From: CBFGRV01 sp965651265
GTDB taxonomy: Bacteria; Bacteroidota; Rhodothermia; Rhodothermales; VXPQ01
Reading direction: 5' to 3'
Assembly (NCBI GenBank): GCA_965651265.1
Contig: CBFGRV010000019.1
Span: forward strand, 1 to 63,809
Length of the DNA stretch: 63,809 nt
The notes under the pieces are model-generated. The model was not told the origin of the DNA. It worked only from the letters and a program-made list of their open reading frames with translations, and ran no database searches. Below are positions 53,614 to 62,376 of this stretch, one piece after another. The position numbers and the translations under genes are program-made. The first letter of the stretch is position 1. Each line of letters starts with the position of its first letter.

Positions 53614-53790
53614 CTATAGCGATGGATATAAGAACCTCGTCTTATACACAATGGGCGCCACTCGCACTCTTCCGACGTCCCTGCCCCTCCGAGGAGAGGA
53701 CCTCGCAATGCGAGGCTGGGCCTGCCGTCCAAACGCGAAGACCGGCTCCCAGAACCATAATTGTCAGGTTCTTTTATGCAAGCGCTATAG
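53614..53790 (-). ncRNA. ssrS: 6S-like RNA (ssrS)
   Basis: A 177-base region between zapA and the terminator before rny has no good coding frame but folds end to end. CTATAGC (5') pairs with GCTATAG (3'). Inside that, TAAAAGAACCT pairs with AGGTTCTTATA except at one position. The centre has GC-rich hairpins (CCTCGC-ATT-GCGAGG) and possible internal bulges. Length, long-rod form and the zapA-side position match 6S RNA, which binds the sigma-70 RNA polymerase. Boundaries are approximate; the sequence was not compared with a model. Confidence 0.65.
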
Positions 53791-53884
53791 GTCGCGCCGG
53801 TCGCTCCGAAAAGCGACGTCCCTTAAATCGGGTTAATATTGACCTGTTCCTGGAATCCTATTTAACGACGGCGCGCCTGAGGTG

Positions 53885-54178
53885 TCAAGAAGCCGCCGCA
53901 AGTGCCGCGCTAAGGCTGTCTGAAAGCTCACCGAGCTCGGCCTCGAGGCGTTCCTCCAATCGTTCGCGCCGGCCCCTTTCGATGAACAACTCCTCCGCGA
54001 TGGCCACGGCCGTGATGAGCGCCGCCGTCACCTCGGGTTGCTCCGGATGGGCCTCGCGAAAGGCCTGCGTTCGCTCATCGACGTAGCTCGCGACATCCTG
54101 CATGAGCTGCTCGTCCTCGGGGTTGACCACCAGCGAGAACTCTCTATTCAGAATGCGAACGCGGATCGTGTGAGACAT
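53885..54178 (-). CDS. zapA: Cell division protein ZapA
   Basis: The 97-residue product has the ZapA pattern: N-terminal beta strands (TIRVRILNREFSLVVNPEDEQLMQDVASYVDE by position 4-35) and a long C-terminal coiled coil (ERGRRERLEERLEAELGELSD). It crosslinks FtsZ filaments. It is 3 bases after the coiled-coil gene below, and followed by the 6S-like RNA. Confidence 0.9.
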   Translation of the reverse strand: MSHTIRVRILNREFSLVVNPEDEQLMQDVASYVDERTQAFREAHPEQPEVTAALITAVAIAEELFIERGRRERLEERLEAELGELSDSLSAALAAAS

Positions 54179-54181
54179 GGG

Positions 54182-54562
54182 CTAAGACGGCCTCTGTTCT
54201 TTCTCCAAATAGCGATCGATGGCCTCGATGAAGCCGGCGATCTTGCGCTTAAGCAGGTCGGGATCGTGATCCAACGAGATCACTGTCTGGCCCGGATCGA
54301 CAGCCGGTCTGGATTCAAGCTCCTGGATACGCCTGGCCAGAGCACCGTTTTCCTCGCGCAGGCGACGCATCTCTCGCGCCGCTACCTCGACGCGATCACG
54401 TAGCCGCTCCAGCGACTCCAGGCTCCGTAGACCCTCGGTGCCCGCCAGGCGAGAACCTTCCTGATCGGCAGCACCAGGCTCCTGCGATTCTTCCTGAACC
54501 GGCGCCGATCCGCGCGGCTGATCCTCTCTCTCCAATGCCGAAGGGTCGGACTGCTCTGTCAT
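54182..54562 (-). CDS. Coiled-coil protein upstream of zapA
   Basis: The 126-residue product has a polar, probably disordered first half (EREDQPRGSAPVQEESQEPG-type). A coiled coil follows (~50-85: LERLRDRVEVAAREMRRLREENGALARRIQELE by heptads), then a short helix at the end (FIEAIDRYLEKEQ). Its place between pheT and zapA, with a 3-base gap, suggests it works with ZapA, perhaps as a ZapB-like partner. It has no enzymatic motif. Confidence 0.7.
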   Translation of the reverse strand: MTEQSDPSALEREDQPRGSAPVQEESQEPGAADQEGSRLAGTEGLRSLESLERLRDRVEVAAREMRRLREENGALARRIQELESRPAVDPGQTVISLDHDPDLLKRKIAGFIEAIDRYLEKEQRPS

Positions 54563-54648
54563 CGGGGATTCGTCTTCCGTGTTCAGGTATCACTTTAACT
54601 GGAATATACGAATCGGACGGAAAGTTCACCGCGTGTACCACTTTCTCA

Positions 54649-57138
54649 TCATCCCCTGAGGGAAGCGCCGTACTCCCTCTCGAGAAGTTTCACAACGGCG
54701 TCAACCTCCGCATCGACCTCCTCGTCGGTAAGGGTTCGGTCGGATCCAAACCGCATAGAAAAGGCCACGCTCTTCTTGCCTTCGCCGAGACGCTCACCTT
54801 CATACAGGTCGAAGATCTGGACATCCCGAAGCAGCGCACTTCCGGCCTCGCGAATGGCCTTCAGCATCACGCCCACCTGTTGCGCACGATCCACCACGAC
54901 GGCGATGTCGCGCTCGACCACAGGATACCGGCTAACCGGCCGGTACGTGCGCTTGAGATGGGGTGCAGCCACGCGGACAAGGGCAGAAAAATCGATCTCG
55001 GCAAAGTAAACCGGATCACGAAGGTCGTAGAGCCCGGCGACCTCAGGATGGAGCTCGGCGACGATTCCCAGCCTCGAACCACCCGCGTAGACTTCCAGAT
55101 GTTGCGATGTGACACTGGACGCCTCGTGGCTTGGAACCATATCTACTCCTGGAATCCGCAGCCCTTCGAGCATGGACTCCACCATACCCTTTACATCGAA
55201 AAGATCGCTCGGCTGCTCGTCTGCATCCCAGGCTGCCTCCCTGGAGAGCCCCGAGACGGCGATGAGCAGCGACTCACGTTCCTCGAATCCCTCCACAAGG
55301 GTATCGCGCCGATCGGTGCGGTGGAACACGTGCCCGAACTCGAAAAACCTCAGCACCCGCTGTCCGTGCTTCTCGTTGAAGCTGATGACCTCGAGCCCGC
55401 CGGGAAGTAGGCTGGGACGCAGGGATGCCATCTCGCGCGAGATCGGATTCAACGTTTCGACCACACCCGCATTGTCATGCTCGCCCGTCAGTAGACCCAC
55501 ATTGAAGCGAGCTGCGGTCTCGGCGCGCTGCATACTATTCGTATAGATCTCGCGGTATCCGCTGTGGCTGAGCATCCCACGAACGAGCTTGCGGATGCGA
55601 TCACCTTCGAGCTCGCGCGGTGGGCTGCCCCTACCCGCTGATCGTTCCGGCTCAGGGATGTTATCGTACCCGTACAGCCTTGCGATCTCCTCGATGACAT
55701 CCACTTCGCGCTCGATGTCGGGCCGAAAGCTTGGGACCCGGCAGATGAGGGTGGGCTGGTCGGATGTTGCGCCCAGCTCAACCTCGAAGCCGATGGAGGT
55801 CAGTAACTGCCTCGCGTCTTCGGTGGGCACTGGAACGCCCAGCAGTCCGTTGACGCGGCCTATCCGAACATCGATTACGCGGCGCTCGAACGGCACGGGA
55901 TGGGCATCGACCATTCCGGAGACGATCGTGCCACCGGCCAGTTCAGCGATCAGTTGAGCCGCACGGGCCGCCGCCCAGACCTGCCCATCCCGGTCGACGC
56001 CTCGCTCGAAGCGGTACGACGAGTCCGTCTGCAAGCCCAACGCCTTTGCGGTTCGGCGGATGGAGGAGGGATCGAAATAGGCACTCTCGATGAGCACGTT
56101 CGTCGTCCTCTCCGTGACTTCCGAATTCTGCCCGCCCATGACGCCGGCAATCGCCACTTCGCGCTCCGCATCGCAAATCATCAATGTGCCCGCAGGCAGG
56201 CTTCGGCGCTTGTCGTCAAGTGTCGTGAAGGAGGCCTCTGCGTCCAACTTGCGCACCCGAATCGTCGCGCCCGCGACATCATCGAAATCGAAGGCGTGAA
56301 GGGGTTGTCCGCACTCGAGCATCACGAAATTCGTGACATCTACAACATTGTTGCGCGGCCGGAGGCCGATCGCCGTCAGCCGCTGCTTCAACCAGGCCGG
56401 CGACTCGCCAACGGTCACGCCGCGGACCAACAGGGCAACGTAGCGGGGGCATGCGTCGGGCGCCTGGATCTCAACGGCGACGACGTCGGCCGTTTCGCCG
56501 CCGTGCGTCGGCAGGTCGACAGGGGGGATGGAGAGCATCGTCCCCGTCAGTGCCGCGGCATCGCGTGCTACTCCGATGTGGCTGGTTGCATCGGGTCGAT
56601 TCGGCGTGATGGCGACATCCAGCACGGCATCGCTCGCCTCGATGCCGCGACGGCTGAGGTACGAGGCGAAAGGGGTGCCCGGCGCGGCATCCTCATCGAG
56701 CACCATGATGCCGCTGTGGTCGTCGGACAGCCCGAGCTCGGCCTCGGAGCAGATCATTCCTTCGGAAGTCTCGCCGCGGAGCTTAGCGCGTCGAATCTGA
56801 ACGGGCTCCTTCAGCTGCGGATTGTCGCGGCTCGGTAGCATGAGGGTGCTTCCGACTCGCGCCACGGGCACTCGCTGCCCGGATGCCACATTCGGGGCTC
56901 CGCAGACGATCTGGACAGGTGCGCCCTCGCCGAGATTCACCTCGCAAAGCGTCAGCCGATCGGCATTCGGGTGCTTTCGCACAGCGAGAACCTCGCCGAT
57001 CACGACACCCTCCATGGTCGACCCAATTCGATCGATGCGGTCGACCTCGAGCCCGCCCATTGTGAGCCGGTCGGCCAACTCCTCCGGCGTGGCATCGACG
57101 GGAGCGTACGTGCGCAGCCAGTTATAGGAGACCTTCAT
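54649..57138 (-). CDS. pheT: Phenylalanyl-tRNA synthetase beta chain
   Basis: The 829-residue product has the full bacterial domain set. The tRNA-binding EMAP-like domain comes first (~40-150, GVVIGEVLAVRKHPNADRL). The B3/4 editing domain follows (~210-400), then B5 (~405-480), the catalytic-like core (~490-700) and the C-terminal FDX-ACB domain (~735-829, YRPVSRYPVVERDIAVVVD). It forms an alpha2-beta2 enzyme with PheS and edits mischarged Tyr-tRNA. It lies 76 bases after pheS. Confidence 0.97.
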   Translation of the reverse strand: MKVSYNWLRTYAPVDATPEELADRLTMGGLEVDRIDRIGSTMEGVVIGEVLAVRKHPNADRLTLCEVNLGEGAPVQIVCGAPNVASGQRVPVARVGSTLMLPSRDNPQLKEPVQIRRAKLRGETSEGMICSEAELGLSDDHSGIMVLDEDAAPGTPFASYLSRRGIEASDAVLDVAITPNRPDATSHIGVARDAAALTGTMLSIPPVDLPTHGGETADVVAVEIQAPDACPRYVALLVRGVTVGESPAWLKQRLTAIGLRPRNNVVDVTNFVMLECGQPLHAFDFDDVAGATIRVRKLDAEASFTTLDDKRRSLPAGTLMICDAEREVAIAGVMGGQNSEVTERTTNVLIESAYFDPSSIRRTAKALGLQTDSSYRFERGVDRDGQVWAAARAAQLIAELAGGTIVSGMVDAHPVPFERRVIDVRIGRVNGLLGVPVPTEDARQLLTSIGFEVELGATSDQPTLICRVPSFRPDIEREVDVIEEIARLYGYDNIPEPERSAGRGSPPRELEGDRIRKLVRGMLSHSGYREIYTNSMQRAETAARFNVGLLTGEHDNAGVVETLNPISREMASLRPSLLPGGLEVISFNEKHGQRVLRFFEFGHVFHRTDRRDTLVEGFEERESLLIAVSGLSREAAWDADEQPSDLFDVKGMVESMLEGLRIPGVDMVPSHEASSVTSQHLEVYAGGSRLGIVAELHPEVAGLYDLRDPVYFAEIDFSALVRVAAPHLKRTYRPVSRYPVVERDIAVVVDRAQQVGVMLKAIREAGSALLRDVQIFDLYEGERLGEGKKSVAFSMRFGSDRTLTDEEVDAEVDAVVKLLEREYGASLRG

Positions 57139-57214
57139 TCGGGTTGCTGTTGCTGGTTACTTGTTGCTGGTCCGGCGGGGTTTGCGGTCGCGGTTGGACG
57201 GTTGGGTGCGGCGA

Positions 57215-58213
57215 TCAGAACTGATTAAGGAAGCGGATGTCGTTCTCGTAGAACAATCGGATGTCATCGATGCCGTAGCGGAGCATCGCGATGCGCTCCA
57301 CGCCCATCCCGAATGCATACCCTGTATACCGCTCCGAATCGATGCCCACGGCCTCGAACACATTCGGATCAACCATCCCGCAGCCTAGAATCTCCAGCCA
57401 TCGACCACCGTCCGGATGCGAGTCGTCTGCCCACCAGATGTCCACCTCGGCGCTGGGCTCCGTGAAGGGGAAGAAGCTCGGACGAAATCGCATCCGCACA
57501 TCATCTCCGAACACGGCCTGGGCGAAAAGGTGCAGCACGTGCTTCAAGTCGGCGAAGGTCACCCCTTCATCCACATATAGCCCCTCCACTTGATGGAACA
57601 GGCAGAACGACTTGTATGAGATGGCCTCGTTGCGGTAGACCCGCCCGGGCACGATGACCCGAACGTTGGCGCCGAGCTCCTCCATCACACGAATTTGCAC
57701 GGGAGACGTGTGGGTTCGCAGCACGACGCGGTCTACCTCCACGAAGAACGTATCCTGCATGTCCCGGGCCGGGTGATCGGGCGGGAAGTTCAGCGCCGTA
57801 AAGTTGTACCAGTCCGTCTCTATCTCCGGGCCTTCGGCCACCCAGAAGCCGAAGCGTTCGAAGATGCTCTTGATGTCCTCCAGCGTCTGCGTGATCGGGT
57901 GGATGGAGCCGCGCGGGACGGGTCGGCGGCCGGGAAGTGTGAGATCGATCTGGCGGGCAGCGCCATTCACGGATTGCTCGGCCCGCTCTTCAAACTCGCG
58001 CAATCGCTGTTCCGCAAGCTCTTTGAGAGCATTCACCTCCTGACCATAGCGTGGCCTCTCCTCCGGCGACACGCTCTTCATCTGCTTGAAGAGTTCGGTG
58101 ATGCGACCGCTCTTCCGGCCAAGAAACCGGACGCGGAACGCCTCGGCCGCTTCCTTCGAGGTAACTTCTGCGGCTTCGATCTCTCGTCGAATGTCGTCCA
58201 GGACTTCGAACAT
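57215..58213 (-). CDS. pheS: Phenylalanyl-tRNA synthetase alpha chain
   Basis: The 332-residue product has an N-terminal coiled coil (~1-90) and the class II catalytic core: motif 1 near GSIHPITQTLEDIKSIF, motif 2 FHQVEGLYVDEG and motif 3 GMGVERIAMLRYGIDDIR. It charges tRNA-Phe. A strong terminator after rplT separates it from the upstream ribosomal genes, so pheST has its own promoter or depends on read-through. Confidence 0.97.
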   Translation of the reverse strand: MFEVLDDIRREIEAAEVTSKEAAEAFRVRFLGRKSGRITELFKQMKSVSPEERPRYGQEVNALKELAEQRLREFEERAEQSVNGAARQIDLTLPGRRPVPRGSIHPITQTLEDIKSIFERFGFWVAEGPEIETDWYNFTALNFPPDHPARDMQDTFFVEVDRVVLRTHTSPVQIRVMEELGANVRVIVPGRVYRNEAISYKSFCLFHQVEGLYVDEGVTFADLKHVLHLFAQAVFGDDVRMRFRPSFFPFTEPSAEVDIWWADDSHPDGGRWLEILGCGMVDPNVFEAVGIDSERYTGYAFGMGVERIAMLRYGIDDIRLFYENDIRFLNQF

Positions 58214-58231
58214 GGGCTTCCGGTTGGATGC

Positions 58232-58266
58232 AAAAAAAAACCCGCCTCACCTGAAACAGGGGCGGG
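58232..58266 (-). terminator. Intrinsic terminator after rplT
   Basis: In the minus direction CCCGCC pairs with GGCGGG around a 14-base loop and is followed by nine Ts. This ends the rpmI-rplT transcript before pheS. Confidence 0.9.
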
Positions 58267-58376
58267 TGGATGCGACGTGCGCGCAGATTACTGCGACGCC
58301 CCGGTTTCAACTAGAGGGGACGTCGGCCAAAAAATCGATGCGACGGCAGAGCGGGCATGCTGGGAAATCAACGAGG

Positions 58377-58727
58377 CTAGTTCTGGCTGACCTGCTCCAC
58401 GACTTTGCTGAAGGTCCGCGGATCGCGGACAGCCAGATCGGCCAGCACCTTTCGATTCAATCCGACCTCCGATTTCCGGAGGGCGCCAATGAGTCGTGAG
58501 TACGTGGTCCCGTTCTGTCTCGCAGCCGCATTGATCCGCGCGATCCACAACCTCCGAAACTGGCGCTTGCGTTGACGGCGATCGCGATACGAAAACTGCA
58601 GAGCCCGGTCGATCGTGTTCTTGGCTACCGTGTACACCTTGCTACGTCCACCGCGATAGCCCCGGGCCATCTTCATTATCTTCTTTCGGCGGCGTCGCGA
58701 AGCGACTTTATTCTTTGAGCGCGGCAT
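58377..58727 (-). CDS. rplT: Ribosomal protein L20
   Basis: The 116-residue product is the normal size and very basic. It has the L20 pattern: N-terminal long basic arm (MPRSKNKVASRRRRKKIMK), then GYRGGRSKVYTVAKNTIDRAL and RDRRQRKRQFRRLWIARINAA. It is essential for early assembly of the large subunit and in many bacteria controls its own operon by binding the leader RNA. rpmI is 56 bases upstream. Confidence 0.98.
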   Translation of the reverse strand: MPRSKNKVASRRRRKKIMKMARGYRGGRSKVYTVAKNTIDRALQFSYRDRRQRKRQFRRLWIARINAAARQNGTTYSRLIGALRKSEVGLNRKVLADLAVRDPRTFSKVVEQVSQN

Positions 58728-58783
58728 TACTTGCTCTAGGTTCTAAATCATCCAATTCATCAGGCGGGACGAGTGGGCCCGGA

Positions 58784-58978
58784 TCACAACTGGATCAGCT
58801 CCTTGACTCGCTTCATATCGGCGCTGTCCACGAGCGTCTGCTTTCGAAGATTGCGCTTCCGCTTCTGAGACTTCTTCGTCAGGATGTGGCTGCGGTACGC
58901 CTTCTTCCGCTTGATTTTGCCGGTAGCGGTCACCTTGAAGCGCTTCTTGGCGCCGCTGTTTGTTTTCATCTTGGGCAT
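58784..58978 (-). CDS. rpmI: Ribosomal protein L35
   Basis: The 64-residue product starts at the ATG at 58978 (an in-frame extension upstream is not family-like). It has the L35 signature: MPKMKTNSGAKKRFKVTATG, then KRKKAYRSHILTKKSQKRKRNLR. It is a large-subunit protein of ordinary length. Confidence 0.97.
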   Translation of the reverse strand: MPKMKTNSGAKKRFKVTATGKIKRKKAYRSHILTKKSQKRKRNLRKQTLVDSADMKRVKELIQL

Positions 58979-59265
58979 GACCCGAATCGCTCTCGTGAAC
59001 AACAGTATCAGGTAAACGAGGGCCCCTGGATCGCGGGGCGGCGCAATAGTACAGACGAAAAAAAGAGGCGTTCCTGAAGAAGCCTCTCCTTATCCGGGCA
59101 ACCTCGTTCACCGGCGCAGCGAACCAAACGATCGAGAAGGTACGACCGGAGGCGAGAGCGGCGAAACGGCATCACGGCGAATTCCGCATGAAAGCGCCCA
59201 TCGCCGCCGTTGCGTAAACCGCGAGCCCCAAAATCAGCAAGCCCTACGGAGCTTACTCCCGCCGA
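58979..59265. other. Leader region between infC and rpmI
   Basis: A 287-base gap, much longer than usual between these genes. It holds one strong intrinsic terminator (59058-59087). The rest shows no gene. The gap could be a regulated leader where L20 binds and decides read-through, or simply the infC terminator plus the rpmI promoter. Confidence 0.45.
59058..59087 (-). terminator. Intrinsic terminator between infC and rpmI
   Basis: In the minus direction AGAGGC and GCCTCT form a 6-bp stem with a 12-base loop followed by seven Ts. It lies ~180 bases after the infC stop and ~80 before the rpmI start, so it may act as a transcription attenuator. Confidence 0.8.
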
Positions 59266-59775
59266 CTATTTCTTGTCAGGAGCCAGAATGGTCGTCATCC
59301 GGCGACCTTCCATCTTGGGCGGCTGATCGATCTTCGCGACATCCTGAAGCTCTTCGATAAACCTGCGAAGCAGATCCATCCCCTGATCCTTGTAGATGAT
59401 GTCGCGCCCTCGAAACTGCACCCATGCCTTTACCTTGTTACCCTCGGCGAGGAATTCACGGGCATGCCGTGTCTTGAAGTCGAAGTCGTGCTTGTCGGTG
59501 TGCGGTCGAAACCGAACCTCCTTGAGCTGCACCGTCTGCGACTTCTTCCGGGCTTCCTTTTCCTTCTTCTGCTGCTCGTATCGGTATTTGCCGTAGTCGA
59601 TGATCTTAACGACCGGGGGCTTAGCCATTGGGGCGATCTCGACCAGATCCAGCCCGAATTCGCGAGCGCGCCGGAGCGCCTCATCGATATCCACCACATC
59701 ATGGGTGCCGTCGGGCTGAACGACTCGAACCTTGGGGGCCCGAATTTCTTCGTTTACGCGTGTCTTGTCTGCGAT
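59266..59775 (-). CDS. infC: Translation initiation factor IF-3 (ATC start)
   Basis: The 169-residue product has both IF-3 domains. Family-like sequence (RVNEEIRAPKVRVVQPDG) continues upstream of any ATG, GTG or TTG in frame. The first usable near-cognate start is ATC at 59775-59773, giving MADKTRVNEEIRAP. The N-domain (ALRRAREFGLDLVEIAP, DYGKYRYEQQKKEKEARK) and C-domain (RFRPHTDKHDFDFKTRHA, KVKAWVQFRGRDI) are complete. Non-ATG starts (ATT, ATC or ATA) are well known for infC and allow IF-3 to repress its own synthesis. AAGGA lies upstream of the ATC. thrS precedes it by 97 bases. Confidence 0.9.
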   Translation of the reverse strand: MADKTRVNEEIRAPKVRVVQPDGTHDVVDIDEALRRAREFGLDLVEIAPMAKPPVVKIIDYGKYRYEQQKKEKEARKKSQTVQLKEVRFRPHTDKHDFDFKTRHAREFLAEGNKVKAWVQFRGRDIIYKDQGMDLLRRFIEELQDVAKIDQPPKMEGRRMTTILAPDKK

Positions 59776-59807
59776 AGGTCCTTTGGATTTAGTTGAACGA
59801 TGATCAA
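59754..59807 (-). CDS. Candidate leader peptide overlapping the infC start
   Basis: A TTG at 59807-59805, 4 bases after AGGAGG (59817-59812), opens a 17-codon frame (MIIVQLNPKDLSQTRHA) that stops at 59754, seven codons inside infC. The AGGAGG sits in the 3' arm of a hairpin (59810-59838: AGCCT and TGGC pair with AGGCT and GCCA). If used, it would couple or regulate infC translation. It could be chance. Confidence 0.3.
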   Translation of the reverse strand: MIIVQLNPKDLSQTRHA

Positions 59808-59872
59808 ATAGCCTCCTGGCACGTCCGCGCCAAAGGCTCTCTCACGCGAGGTTGGAAAAGAAGGTTTCGCCT

Positions 59873-61834
59873 CTAGTCTCCGATCTGCTCGGCGATCTCG
59901 TTGGCAATGAGCTCGATGAATTCGTCCACGGAGAGGGTGTCCTGCTGACCCTGGCCGTGCCGGCGGACGGAGACGGTGCCATCCTCCACCTCGCGGCTCC
60001 CTACGATCAGCATGATGGGCACCTTCTGGACCTCGGCACTTCTGATTTTGTATCCGACTTTTTCGTTACGTCGATCCACCGCAACGCGGATTCCTCGATC
60101 GCGTAGCCGATTGGCGACCTCCTGGGCATAGGCGTAGAAGTCCTGACCCACCGGCACGATCTGCACCTGCACGGGGGCCAGCCACGTCGGGAAATTCCCG
60201 CCGTAATGTTCGATGAGAACGCCAATGAACCGTTCGAGCGATCCGAACGGTGCGCGGTGGATCATCACAGGTCGATGCTTCTCATCGTCGGCTCCGACAT
60301 ACGTGAGGTCGAACCGCTCCGGCAGGTTGTAGTCGAGCTGCACGGTCCCCAGCTGCCATTCACGGCCCAGGGCATCCTTCACCATGAAATCGAGTTTCGG
60401 GCCATAGAAGGCGGCTTCGCCGACGGCCTCGACGGCATCGAGGCCCATCTCTGCGGCGGCCTCGCGAATGGCCTGCTCGGCCGCATCCCACTTGGCATCC
60501 TCACCCTGATACTTCTCTCTGTTGCTCGGATCGCGGAGCGAGATCTGCGCCTTGAAGTCGGTGAACTCTAGGGCGCTGAGCACCTTCAGTGTCAGATCGA
60601 TGGCGTCTTTGAACTCATCCTTGACCTGCTCATCCGTGCAGAAAATGTGGGCGTCATCCTGCGTGAAGCCTCGGACGCGAGTCAGGCCGCCGAGCTCGCC
60701 GGACTGCTCGTAGCGGTACACCGTGCCGAATTCCGCGAAACGCACGGGCAAATCCCGATAAGAGCGAAGCTTGTCGGCATACAGCTCGATGTGATGGGGG
60801 CAGTTCATCGGCTTCAGCAGGAAGCCGTCCTCTTCCTGTCCATTCCCGGACTGCTCGATCATCGGCGGAAACTGGCTATCCCGGTAATAGGGATAGTGGC
60901 CGCTGATTTTGTAGAGTTCGAGGCGCCCGATGTGCGGAGTCACCACGGGCTCGTACCCACGCCTGGCCTGCTCCCGCTTGAGGAAGTTGGCGAGCGTGTC
61001 TCGTAGCATAGCGCCTTTAGGCAGCCACATTGGTAATCCGGGACCCACGCGCCGGCTAAATGTGAACAGCTCCAACTCGCGACCCAGCTTCCGATGGTCC
61101 CGCTCCCGCGCGAGCTCCAGTCGTTCGAGATGCTCATCCAGCATGCTCTTCTTCGGGAAGCTGACGCCGTAGATGCGAGTCAACTGGGGTCGTCGCTCGT
61201 CGCCGCGCCAGTAGGCACCGGCCACATTGAGCAGCTTCGGATACTTAATGAGCCCCGTTGAAGGGATGTGCGGGCCCCGGCAGAGGTCGATGAAGTTGCC
61301 CTGCTTGTAGAAGGTGATGGATCCGTCAGGCAGGTCACTAATGAGCTCGAGTTTGTATTCGTCGCCCTTCTGCTTGAAATACTCGACGGCGTCCGCCTTC
61401 GACACGGGCCGCCGCTCATACGGCACGTCGCGCTGGGCCAGCTCCCTCATCTTCGCCTCTATCTCCTCGAGGTCGTCCTTGCTCAGCGCGCGGCCGCCCA
61501 GGTCGACGTCATAGTAGAAACCCTGCTCGATGGGCGGACCAATTCCGAATTTTACGCCCGGATACAACGCCTCGAGCGCCTCCGCCATGAGGTGAGCGCT
61601 TGAATGCCAGAAGGTCATCCGACCGTCCGGATCGTCCCACGTCAGAATCTCGACCGCTGCGTCCTTTTCGATGGGACGCATGAGATCCCACACCTCGCCG
61701 TCGACGCGAACGGCGAGTGCCTGCCGGGCCAGTCCGGCCGAAATACTCGATGCGATCTCACTTCCCGTGACCCCCGATTCGTATTCGCGGGTGGATCCAT
61801 CCGGAAAGGTGATCGTGATCATATCGTGGGACAT
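59873..61834 (-). CDS. thrS: Threonyl-tRNA synthetase
   Basis: The 653-residue product has a TGS domain (~1-65), the SAD editing domain with zinc-type motifs HSSAHLMAEAL and CRGPHIP, the class II core with zinc ligands (MNCPHH, then the His of MIHRAPFGSLERF), and the anticodon domain (~550-645, VPVGQDFYAYAQEVANRL). ATGs at 61834 and 61822 are both possible. It charges tRNA-Thr and heads the thrS-infC group. Confidence 0.97.
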   Translation of the reverse strand: MSHDMITITFPDGSTREYESGVTGSEIASSISAGLARQALAVRVDGEVWDLMRPIEKDAAVEILTWDDPDGRMTFWHSSAHLMAEALEALYPGVKFGIGPPIEQGFYYDVDLGGRALSKDDLEEIEAKMRELAQRDVPYERRPVSKADAVEYFKQKGDEYKLELISDLPDGSITFYKQGNFIDLCRGPHIPSTGLIKYPKLLNVAGAYWRGDERRPQLTRIYGVSFPKKSMLDEHLERLELARERDHRKLGRELELFTFSRRVGPGLPMWLPKGAMLRDTLANFLKREQARRGYEPVVTPHIGRLELYKISGHYPYYRDSQFPPMIEQSGNGQEEDGFLLKPMNCPHHIELYADKLRSYRDLPVRFAEFGTVYRYEQSGELGGLTRVRGFTQDDAHIFCTDEQVKDEFKDAIDLTLKVLSALEFTDFKAQISLRDPSNREKYQGEDAKWDAAEQAIREAAAEMGLDAVEAVGEAAFYGPKLDFMVKDALGREWQLGTVQLDYNLPERFDLTYVGADDEKHRPVMIHRAPFGSLERFIGVLIEHYGGNFPTWLAPVQVQIVPVGQDFYAYAQEVANRLRDRGIRVAVDRRNEKVGYKIRSAEVQKVPIMLIVGSREVEDGTVSVRRHGQGQQDTLSVDEFIELIANEIAEQIGD

Positions 61835-62376
61835 TTATGAGTAAGGGCGCTGGTCAAACACGTTGAGGAAAAGCCAACGAGACGCGGAATAAACGACCTG
61901 GCCAGGACAAGATGAATACCCACGGCGACGCCGCGGGTCGTTGGCAGATTATAGCAGCGAGGCTGACCGGCCGTCTTGCAACGGATCTGCAACGGGATGC
62001 CCGGCTGAATGGTTGCGGAGCCTTGTTCAAGAATCCGTCAATGAGCGCGCTTCGAGACGTCAGGCGCAATCGATCCGAGCAACTCCGGCCCCACGCGAGC
62101 TTAAGTTCGGTCTCATTCTGCCGATACTTGCGTCAACGACGTAGCAGGATTAGTGAAGCCCTGGCCGGTAGTATTTGGTCTGGGCTTTTCCTGTTGTAGT
62201 GGTCCTCTTCTCTCTCGTCATTCCGCGCGCCTCGTATTTCCCTCGCTTATCTCCCAGCTCTTCCCTCGATCGAACTCGCACGGAGCGCCGAGTCGCCCAA
62301 GGAGTGTTACGATACTGATACGTGCCGTAACGATCCGGCTTGCCGCTTAGATTATTAGGCGGAAACCGAGTCGATA
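61835..62376. other. Long intergenic region between thrS and a kinase
   Basis: About 540 bases without a convincing gene. It holds a perfect TATAAT on the minus strand (61953-61948), ~115 bases before thrS and a likely -10, though no good -35 is at the right spacing. A dyad GTTACG...CGTAAC spans 62306-62331. The stretch CTGATACGTGCC at 62315-62326 also occurs upstream of acnA. No T-box or riboswitch feature is recognised. Confidence 0.4.
62306..62331. promoter_or_regulatory. Inverted repeat upstream of kinase
   Basis: GTTACG (62306-62311) and CGTAAC (62326-62331) form a perfect 6-bp dyad around 14 bases, ~45 bases before the kinase start. It encloses a 12-base word also found upstream of acnA. 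The role is unknown. Confidence 0.3.

Noticed and set aside
53600..53785. TGCAAGCGC direct repeats flanking the 6S-like RNA as an insertion footprint
   Set aside because: Nine-base repeats at 53600 and 53777, but the sequence between them folds as a structured RNA in a conserved place, and no transposase or inverted ends are seen.
55900..56838. Plus-strand frame in pheT
   Set aside because: Antisense to a complete synthetase subunit.
61854..62069. Minus-strand frame of 71 codons upstream of thrS
   Set aside because: Ser/Arg-rich without a motif, and it contains the likely thrS -10 element; probably leader DNA.
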